Of a DNA stretch of 64,000 nucleotides, positions 55,135 through 64,000 are shown in pieces (the stretch's first letter is position 1; every line of letters begins with the position of its first letter). The DNA comes from Gordius sp. MW1 (lineage: Eukaryota > Nematomorpha > Gordioida > Gordea > Gordiidae), in assembly GCA_964036665.1 (NCBI GenBank), contig OZ038528.1, positions 3,540,501-3,604,500 of the forward strand. Direction: 5' to 3'. The notes beneath the pieces were generated by a model. That model was not told the origin of the DNA and did no database searches. It was given only the letters and a program-made list of their open reading frames with translations. Both the position numbers and the translations under genes were made by a program.

Positions 55135-57129
55135 TACCATTTTCTTTTTATAAAAATTCGCCATTTATATTTAAAAATCCCAATTTATTGCCAATAAGAG
55201 TATGTAAATTTTTAATGTAATTTTCATTATGACGATAATGGACATATCCTCATTGTACACCTTCGGACCTATGATCGGTCCCGTTTTCTATTAAATTATC
55301 GATCTTGATCTAAATTCACCAAGTAAAATAATTAAATTTTAAATTAACAAGTTCATTATATAAAAATTCCAAATGTAAACTACGGATTTGTACAAAAATT
55401 AAATTAGGTTGTATTATATTTAGAATTAAATAGACTGTATTATATATACCTGTCGCAGTGTTTTAAAATTGTATTTACACTTTTTAAACCAAGTTTTTAC
55501 AAATCATTATAAAAAGACACGCTAAAATATATTGAGTTAATGAGCCGGCATAGCCATAGATCGAAATTTTTGCATTATTTAAAAAATGCGATGTTAAAAT
55601 TACCGGGTCTTAAGTTACCGAGGGCGTGGCTACTACTAGGGCGAAAAGTAAAGTGGGTATTATTATTTTCCATTTTATTCTCCCCCCAAAGAATAGAAAA
55701 GGTCAGGAGAGCTGTTAATTTAGCAAAGATTTAGTTCAGTAAGTTCTAACAAGAGTTTAGACCGCGAGTCCATGGTTTGATTATAACGCCGTCGGGTCTA
55801 TAGCCCTCCATTGAAATAAAAGCATATGGGTTTGATATGAGTTAGGTGCCCAATGATTTTATTGAGGAATGACAGATACTGTCCTTTGCTGTATGGTATT
55901 GTAGGGGATGATGACCGTTTACTAAACGGGTTGGCAATAGAAGTCGCAATGGAAGGGAGACGCAATGTCACTACCGAGGCATTGGCCTATAGCGATGGGA
56001 AATTCCTCGCCAGACAAGTGAAACGCGAGGTTTTGACTTTGTAGGACCTCGAGTCATTCATAACCCCCGGCGGACGCTCAATTGAAAAGATGATTTCCCA
56101 AAGGTAGGTTGGTGTTTGAAGAGAGATAAGCTACGGAACGTGGTTCGATTCCTTTTGCGTGTTTCCTGGTGAATGAGCTAAGGAGTCTGGCTCGAGGTCG
56201 TCCCAAGCCTTATGTGCGTTGTCAAGGTAAGGGTCTGGGTTGCAGGCAAGTTGCTTGATTGGGTCGACCGCTTACAAACCGGGATCAGATGAAACCTGCT
56301 AGTAATATTAAATGGGGGGGGGGGGGGCGGGAGCGGATGTCGATATCACCACTCTTGCAGGGAAGGGTAGCTTGGAGCCATTGAAAGGGGTAAATTTTAG
56401 GTCAAAGCACCATTCAATAGCAACGTAATCGCCTTATAGATTCCGTGAAGAAGGTTTATGCTAAAAAACGTGGGACGTGCGTAGGGCCTTGTTAGTTTTA
56501 GCTATAAGAATTCTTTAACGGGAAAATGCGTGGTGGGGAGTTAGGCGCTCTAGGGTATGTGGGAGCATTTAGACATAGTCTGAGTTAATCTTTCTCCTTA
56601 TGATACTAATATGTTACATGAAAGCCCTATTTTTTATCCACGGGCTTTCATATATTTCTCCTACTTGACATGCCTATAACAAATTGTCCATTTCGCAATA
56701 AGCCATTTACACGCGCTAAAGCTGAGCAAGCAAATTTATTATTCATGGCCCTCCTCTTACATTACAAGTCAAACAATATCTCTCAAAAAGTCTGATACTA
56801 TCCTTAAAATTCCTAGTGGTAGTTGTGAGAGTTTCATAAATCTGTTGATCGTAATGGAAATGCTTCTTTACCCTAATTTTTCGCAAACTTGCCATCCCAA
56901 AAGGACATTAAATTATCATTTTCACATTTTGATCTCCTTAACCCCCTGAATCCACCTATGAAGTACGAACCAAAAAGGTAAAATGTTTACCAACAAAATC
57001 AAAAACATGGAAATTCGTTTAGCAGTGAAGTCGAAATTATGGAATCGGATGACTCTATAGTACCAATCAACAAGGTCATTATTGAACTCACCCAACAAAG
57101 GCATCCCGAAGTTCATCTATAACCCCCGA
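55135..57129. other. Intergenic, probably decayed repeat DNA
   Basis: After the TEP stop codon the DNA turns less AT-rich from about 55540. Short frames at 55540-55734 and 55853-56044 have protein-like composition but no recognised family, and are broken on both sides. A G-run lies at 56312-56327. The best reading is an old retroelement, possibly the 5' part of the one at 57300-58735. Confidence 0.35.
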
Positions 57130-57280
57130 CCATGGAAGTAGCCAGATTTGAAATTAGAGGGGGGGGGGCAATAATGATATAGGGAGAGGAAAAATGAAAA
57201 TTGTTTACAATTTTAGCCATAATTTTAAAGGATTTCTGGATTTAGAAGGGGGAGACACCCGACTCCTAAACTTTCCAAAC
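57130..57280. mobile_element. Decayed hAT-type MITE, CATGGGCGTAGCCAG family
   Basis: The left end CATGGAAGTAGCCAG, the G-run and the GGATTTAGAAGGGGGAGACA block match the family. The right end is lost. Confidence 0.55.
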
Positions 57281-57299
57281 ATCCTTCTCATGAACTAGC

Positions 57300-58735
57300 T
57301 TTGTCTTTTGAAAGGTCGATTCCGATTGTATCCCACCAATATATTTCGAGAGCCTTATAAAACCTCAACTTAACGGTTCACATGCCCTACTGCCTAATTC
57401 ACGTAGGGACAATTCCCTACACAAATACCTGTCCTTTTTGATGGAACGCTAGCTTATAACATTCAAAAGCGACTCTTATTAGTACTTAGACGCTTGGTCT
57501 CAAAAATAATCACCTCTCGTATTCGCTCATTGCCAACTACTTCTTTCCTCCCAAACCAACTAGATTTTGGCGGGAATACATTTCTCCAACCCTTCTCGCG
57601 TCTTCCTTTCCAATGCCATGGTGGTCAAACTCGATTTTAAAAACGCTTTCAACAGCGAAAATCGAACCACCTTCATCGAACCGTTCATAACACAATACCA
57701 GGAATTCCATCAGTTCACAATAAATAGCTATGGCGACCCCACATTCTACGTTTCGGGAACCAAATAATGAAGTCATTTCAAGGTATCCAACAAGGCAATC
57801 CCATGGGTCCGACCTTTAGTATAGCTATTCAAACATCATCGATAAACTCTCCTCTCTCGTCCCTTTTCCTACAACCTATGCTACTCCAATGATGGATTTT
57901 TGGCCGGCCGAGCCCATGCATTCCCGAAAATCATAGAGATGATCAATGAATAGGCAGATTCAACTAAATATCAACGGGCCAAATATGAGATTTTCATCAA
58001 AGATCCCACAATCGATAAACACTACTTTCCATCCCTAATCATTAACAATGACAGTTTTCATTATTTAAGCGCTCCTATATGAGGGATTAAATGATTGATA
58101 TTTCTGCTTGAGAATATCTCCAACTCCCTCGACTTTATAAGTCATGCCCTGGAACCCCTTACTCCCACCACGCATTTTTCCCCTTAAAAAACTTACTTTT
58201 GACATATAAAATCAACTATTCTCAGCATAAACTTACTTTAGGCCATTTGAAAGAAAATCCGATCGCTACGCGAAAGAGGCTTTAATCTAAAATTTTGCCT
58301 AATTCGATGGCTTCAAACCACCACTCTCTGCAAGAGTGCCCCATTTCATATCACTTGCAGGTTTCATTACATCCCGTTCATTAACGGACGATCTAATGGA
58401 GCACCTTATTCGCATGCCAGACCCGCACCTCGAGCGCTCTTTAAGCTTGGCACGACCTCGAGGCAGAGTCCTAACTCATACACCAGAGACCACCTAAAAG
58501 GTATTTGACTTACCAATGATCCTATCTTCGAACAACCTATCTAGGCGAAATCTTCGTTTCATTTATGCGTCCGCGTGGAGCAATGCTCGACGTACTACCA
58601 AGTCAAAAACTAGGGCTACAATTGTCTGGCTGCAAGCTAGACCTGGTTGCGACATCCTGTCTCCCTTACACAAAGCAAACGGTCATCATCCTTTACACTG
58701 CTAATACAGCAAGAGACGGCATCCCCGTCATTCCA
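57300..58735 (+). pseudogene. Degenerate reverse transcriptase (second retroelement)
   Basis: Plus-strand pieces carry RT hallmarks: MVVKLDFKNAFNSENRTTFI (motif A), then QQGNPMGP after a frameshift (motif B), then a YSNDGFLAGRA stretch where YLDDG is expected (motif C, mutated), then KYEIFIKDPTIDKHYFPSLI. Later segments continue to about 58735. The KLDFKNAFNS/YxDDG pattern differs from the YIDD LINE at 50990-53580, so it is a different lineage. Inactive. Confidence 0.65.
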
Positions 58736-59497
58736 TAATAAATAAATAAATTTATCGGGCAATGTTGTGAAAAAGCCGGCTTTCCTAACTCACAGGAACC
58801 CACAGGTCTAAGCTCTACTGACGGTAAAAGACGCAAGGGCGTAACAATCTTACCATCGGCACGCGGTCTAAACGCTTGTTGGGACTTTAATGCGATAGCA
58901 AATTAGTTAAATCTAACAGCTCCCCCAACTTTAAGGAATGTAGAAAAATATAAATAAATCGACAATTTAATTTACCTCCAATAAAGGCCCGATCCTCAGT
59001 AATTAAGAACTCGAGGGTAACAAATTTTTTTTAACAAATATTTAAAAATCACACATTACCCAAAGAATTTTTAAACGAAAAACACTATAAAAATCGTAAA
59101 TTTCGAGACAATTTTAAATTATCGCTCTATGCAGGCTCCTAAATTCAATATTTTACAACATATACGTGTATAGTGTAAACAAAGTGTATCATTTAAAAAA
59201 AAAATTTTTTTCAAACTGTATATATTTGACAAACACATAAGTTTTATGATCTAGATTTTAATGTGTAAAAGTATCCCTTTTCAACTTTGTAATTGAAGTG
59301 TCCTCGCGTGCCCTTTTAAAAAATCACATTCCCGAGATTGGTTTTTGGCCAAATTGCATTAAAAATACAGATACGACCAACATGAATTAAAAAAATCCTT
59401 ATAATGCGCCGTAATTTATGCTTAAGGATTATATTTTATTTTCATATTAAATAATCTTTCTTAAGCAAAAAAACTTAAAATATTTAAAAAAAAGTAC
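58736..59497. other. Intergenic DNA between retroelement and S9 peptidase gene
   Basis: AT-rich, with no gene recognised. A short last exon and 3' UTR of the minus-strand peptidase may lie here, but no phase-compatible candidate stands out. Confidence 0.35.
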
Positions 59498-62400
59498 CTG
59501 TTCCCTTATTTCGGCCGGAATGTCTGGTTCGAAACCAAATATTTTAGCGTAAAAATAAATTTCGCCGTCCAGCGCCGTCTTGATATTTTTGGCAGCTCGA
59601 AAACCATGGCCCTCGCCTACAATTTTAGGAAGGGGCAAAAAATAAGATTAAATTTAATGGTGATTTATCATTTGATTCAACAAGCTTAAAATTATTTAAA
59701 CCGTAGAAAATATATATTTTTATCAATAGGTATGATTAAATATCGTTTAAAATTATAAATTTATAATTTTAAATCTAATCAAAAATCCTCTACTTTGTCA
59801 CACATACATAAAAATATAGGAAAAACTGGGGTTTAATCAAAAATTTATGAATTGTTGCAAGCTTTTAAAGCGAGTTTTAACGAAGAAAATCAACACTGGG
59901 CAAATTAACAATTGATATATGGATGCAACAGCAAATTTTTAGTTTTCCATGTCTAACCTTCGAACAAAACCAAGGCAGTGGGGATGCCTTTGGCTTTCAG
60001 TTTTTCATACATGGCCTGGGCTTGGTTCATAGGCACTACCTGTGTTATAGATAAAATCTTTATATCAATAAAATAAATAAAAAAAGACCAAAATCACTAT
60101 TAAGCCCAAGCTTCAATTATAAATTATAAGAAGTTTTGACTTCTCTTTGCCAGAGTGCTCTTAAATCGTTATCTAATTTACGAGCGAAAAAGAATATAAT
60201 AAAGAATGTGTCCAAGAATTAATATTGACTAATACGATTATGGCGATTTCCAGGGGAGAGGGGGAAAGCAACGTAACGCTTAACAAATATAACATACACT
60301 TATTCACTCATATTTTTATTCGCAAGTCATGTATCACACATCCATAGACTACATAGACTGCTCATCACGGTATAAAATGTGTGTGTTTTTTTCCGCCATT
60401 TTGATGAACAATACCGTCCTATATCACATAATGGCGTTTTGCGCTCTGCCGTTTTTTTCGAACAGGAGAGGTAAAGAAAAAAGGTTTTGATTCCATAAAT
60501 AAGTAAGATATTACTAAATATATGATATTTTTAAAAAATTTTAATAACATTACAGTTTTTACATTTTTAATTTTAATGAAATGTGTCAATAATAAATTTT
60601 TTAAAAATATCATATCTTAAGTAATATCTTACTTATTGGAATCAAAACTTTTTTCTTTACCTCCCCTGTTGAAAAAAACGGCAGAGCGCAAAACGCCATT
60701 ATGTGATATAGGACGGTATTGTTCATCAAAATGGCGGCAAATTTCACACACAATTTGCCATATGGAATATATGACATGAGCAGTCTATGTAGTCTATGCA
60801 CACATCTAAAAATCCATTCAAAAATCACGAAAAAAACCCTAAGCTTCATTCGCAATGTTTTACTGCTGAGATTGCCTATAAAATGAAATCAACAAGGTAA
60901 AAAAGTTTTAGACAAAATATTAAAATTAATTTATGAAAATGAACGTGGACCTAAAGCCTAATTGGGAAAAACTGACGAGATATATTTTATAGAAATAAAA
61001 ATCACGTAACGTGTTTTTAAAATTAAGAGTGATTTGTATGCATGGTGAAATGCAATTTTAGGAGACTAGATTAAAAGTGCGCCAAATCGCACTTTATCCT
61101 CGGTGCCGTGGAAAAAGGCAACTGGCGCGCTCAGGTTTTGGCAGTGGTTGATTGGTGATCTTTGGCGCCAAACGTCGCTATGAGTCGAAAATGGACCAAT
61201 CAACTTGTCGTTGTAGTATTTTTCGAATTTATGTGTATCGGTCGCCAAAGCGCATAAATCTCCTATCCCGTACCGAGATACGCCTAAAATATCATAAAGT
61301 TCTCAAACTTATCACTAAAATTGATTGAGAGATGTTATCAACATGACGCCCTAATCTTCACTAACGAGATTTAAAATAACGTACGAAATAAACACGCAGC
61401 AGTATTAAAACGATTGTAAAATTGGAATTATTACTTGCATAGCAATTAAAAAGGGGGGGGGGGAGGGAGGCAGTTGACAATCTACTTTTTAATTCGGCGT
61501 CACAATGTATTTCCAGAGAGGATCAATGCTTAATAAATAGGATTCGTAAACGGCTGGGTTTTGTTTTAGTCGACTAAACATAAACAGAGCAAAGGTTTTT
61601 TGGTGTCTGTTTTTCTTAGTAGATCTCTAAAAACCCATCCGTTTATACAACACTAATTTAAACTAAGATCCACCCATTTTACGCAACGAATACAGATAAA
61701 ATTTTGAAGGACAAGTTTTAAACAAACTAATTATGATATTTGGTCTATGCAAGAGAAAAAACACTTCTTCAAACGTCAGTGTTTCCTTTTCTTTAAAAGT
61801 ACGAAAGCAAAACGCATCTTAAGCCTTGGTTACCAGCTTTAAAAACTTCGGGTCTAAAGGTGAGACAAGCTAGGGTTGTGTAGCCCCCAGCGGAGCCCCC
61901 GTCTATGCATAGCTTATTTTCGTCGACGCATTTTAGGACTCGGGCTAGGTAGAGAGCTCCTGCACAGCAATCTTCAACGTCGTAAAGGCCCCAACTGCAA
62001 AAAATTATCGTTTTTAAAAACAGATTTTTCCACGTCTTATTAAACATCTTTTTAAATTTAAATTCGATATTGGTATACATTTATAATTTGATAATAAGAC
62101 ATAACAGGACATTTTTTGCCGACAGTAAACCCATAAATTGTATAGCATTTCATTCGAATTAACAAGACTTATACAACATATACATATATATTATACACAC
62201 CCTCGAGAATATTTGCACGCCTGGTTAGAAAACAGTAAGGGATTGTCTTAATATCAGATTGAGATTGAAATCGCGCGAATTTATCTTTGTCTAAATATCC
62301 GATTCAATTTCATGCGACAAACTCGGTTGTAATTATTATTAATATTTTGTATTTTGATAGTTAAAAACGTTTTTTTGATTATTTCAACTCTTGAGATTAA

Positions 62401-64000
62401 TCTAAACTTTGCTAATACCTAAAAATCTAACATTTAAGCTTAGGAAAACATTTGCATCTTACAAAATCACTGTTATGTTATGCGTCTGAAATGAAAATCT
62501 GCTGTGAATTCGAAGTTAAGACAGGGCTTTGTTATAACCCGTACCAATGTTTTTGCTGCGCAGCAAAATCCGATATAAAGACAGCCCAAAAAGGAAAGTG
62601 CCTATTCTCTATAATCATAGATGAATAATTAATACAATAAACTGGGGAACAACTGATATAATTATTAACTAAGGGTGAAGGCCCCCATGTTTGGGGCATA
62701 ATCCTTTATTGCTTTCGTAAACCATTCAATTTTTCTCCTGCACATGTGTGCACAATGCAAAAAAACCTCACTAAACATGGCGGCCCAAGTTACTTATAAA
62801 ACTTCAACGCAAAAATCAGCTGTTCACCAATCAATTTTCCTAAGAGCCTATTGGTACTCCATTTTGAAATTACCAAGGAAAACAGTGAATCACACAAAAG
62901 GTTTAAGATGCTTTCTTAACTTACTTTTTGTACAGAGCATTCCGGTAGCTTTTCCCATACCCACTGCTGCCCCTATAGTTAACGTCTAGCACAGCAAAAC
63001 CCCGAGAGGTATAGTATTGCGTTCGCAAGTTGAAGGCATCCGATTTTTTTGCAGTAGGCCCGCCGTGACTTGTCACTAATAGAGGCGGCAACGTTCCAGT
63101 GGGCCCCAAAAAATCTTTATTCTGAGGTTATAACAATGATACTATCTAGGTAAAAATTTAAAATGTTTTCAATTTGGGTTAGGTTCGTAAAGTAACTCTG
63201 CAGTTCTCTAAATGATACCTTAGACGGTAAATACCATGGGCGTAGCCAGCAATGGAATTAGAGGGGGGGGCAATAACGTTTTAGGGAAGGGCAATATAAT
63301 TCCTTGCAATTATAGCCAAAATTTTAATAAATTTAAAGAATTTTGGAATTTAGAAGGGGGCAGCCGTCCCTTCCTACCTCTTCTTGGCTACGCCCATGGT
63401 AAAGACTTTATATAAGGAATTTTGTAAAGATCGTTTAAAATAGTCAAGCAAAACTATACTCGTCTCAATCTAAATTTTTTTTGGCAATAGTAGCTTCCTG
63501 TTCCGCCACTTTTGGCAAGAAAACACTGACATTTTTTAAATCGATAGGAAATTCCCCTAAAGCTAAATACTCGCCCAGTTTTGTTTTACGTCAAAAAATC
63601 GGCATTTTAAGAGCAAAACATAATTACAAATCTTTATCAGACAAATGGCCCTTGTTGGCTATCGACGATTATGATGGATAGTTTTTCATCTATATCATTT
63701 TATGCTCGTTTATTGTATTTTAAGCATCATTTTAACCTAATAAAAGCATAAGTCTAATAAAAATTATTTATGAGCGTATTTCAATTCTAGCCATAATATT
63801 TGTCAACTAATTTATTCTTCGGCTCTCATTAAACTAAAACGTGCGAAAATATCTGATTAATTAACCTTAATATTAATTTCGACTTTTGCCGTGATACCTT
63901 AATGATATATTTCAAACAAAAATTTAAATTTTGACGCACAAAATAGTATAAGAATTTTGGGGAAATTACAAACTTTTGGGGCGTAGTAGAAAGCGTAAGC
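59498..64000 (-). CDS. S9-family serine peptidase (dipeptidyl-peptidase / acylaminoacyl-type), catalytic half, partial
   Basis: Minus-strand exons in coding order: 64000-63974 (partial), 63121-62925, 61994-61834, 61283-61093, 60039-59958, 59616-59498, all GT-AG and in phase. The edge exon gives AYAFYYAPK, which joins [20 protein letters not shown], the start of the alpha/beta-hydrolase domain. The oxyanion/structural motif [10 protein letters not shown] follows. The nucleophile Ser is in [10 protein letters not shown], the Asp in HGTEDKVVP (split across two exons) and the His in EGHGFR, so the triad is complete. It resembles S9C enzymes such as nematode dipeptidyl peptidase family member 6, probably cytosolic; substrate is unknown. 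The beta-propeller half lies beyond the right edge. After [13 protein letters not shown] the frame either splices onward or reads about 16 more codons to a stop at 59447. A plus-strand ORF at 63481-63681 lies in an intron and is not real. Confidence 0.9.
60343..60798. mobile_element. CATAGACTAC hAT-like element with perfect 8-bp target duplication
   Basis: Close copy of 8990-9447 with the same ends and a palindromic body. It is flanked by perfect 8-bp repeats CACACATC at 60335-60342 and 60799-60806. It lies in the peptidase intron between exons 61093 and 60039. Confidence 0.87.
61538..61655. mobile_element. MITE, TAGTGTTGTAAAAACGG family, eroded
   Basis: Left end TTCGTAAACGGCTGGGTTTT with TTTAGTCGACTAAA, right end CCGTTTATACAACACTA. 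Terminal bases of the left side are mutated. Located in a peptidase intron. Confidence 0.65.
63235..63398. mobile_element. hAT-type MITE, CATGGGCGTAGCCAG family
   Basis: Ends CATGGGCGTAGCCAGCAATG and complement of TTGGCTACGCCCATG are intact. Flanks GTAAATAC (63227-63234) and GTAAAGAC (63399-63406) match at seven of eight bases. In the intron between the two rightmost peptidase exons. Confidence 0.85.

Noticed and set aside
63481..63681. Plus-strand 66-codon ORF and a minus-strand frame over it
   Set aside because: Flanking peptidase exons (63974 and 63121) join in phase across it and restore the family sequence, so it is intronic.

Overview
The window is eukaryotic, AT-rich animal DNA. Its genes are split by GT-AG introns, and its four protein genes (a MANSC/LDLa membrane protein, MCM5, a thioester-protein-family protein and an S9 peptidase) are animal-type. 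The six-cysteine tail of the thioester protein points to an invertebrate, most simply an arthropod or close relative; species cannot be named from the sequence. Splice sites and reading phase were followed by hand, so the exon models below come from conserved protein segments plus phase-compatible splice sites, not from transcripts.

Layout: 1-436 (minus) is the edge of an unidentified gene. 3353-7645 (plus) is a secreted/type I membrane protein with MANSC and LDL-receptor A domains, one transmembrane helix and a cytoplasmic tail. 8.99-18.4 kb is a mobile-element nest: a hAT-like element with perfect 8-bp target duplications (8990-9447), a composite inverted-repeat element (9978-15842) interrupted by a 3.06-kb satellite-bearing hAT-type insertion (12174-15237), and a full-length hAT with transposase remnants (16166-17744). 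18418-23043 is a 4.6-kb fold-back element with FLYWCH zinc-finger fragments and Mutator-like features; its right edge lies about 11 bp before the MCM5 start codon. MCM5 is complete in 14 exons (23055-31741, 748 codons), with introns as short as 34 nt and a last intron of 2.6 kb full of repeats. 32-36 kb holds a LINE fragment and two hAT-type elements.

36322-55134 (plus) is a complete alpha-2-macroglobulin/thioester-containing protein gene in 28 exons (1501 codons). Its thioester site reads S-A-E-Q instead of C-G-E-Q, so it cannot form the classical internal thioester. It has a probable GC-AG intron, a 26-nt microexon and several transposons in introns. 55.1-59.5 kb is degenerate retroelement sequence between convergent genes. 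59498-64000 (minus) is the C-terminal catalytic half of an S9-family serine peptidase whose N-terminal part lies beyond the right edge.

The genes look functionally unrelated (DNA replication, innate-immunity or junction-type macroglobulin, receptor-like protein, peptidase). What unites the window is the density and variety of hAT-type DNA transposons: at least eight terminal-repeat types, several with target duplications that can be read directly.
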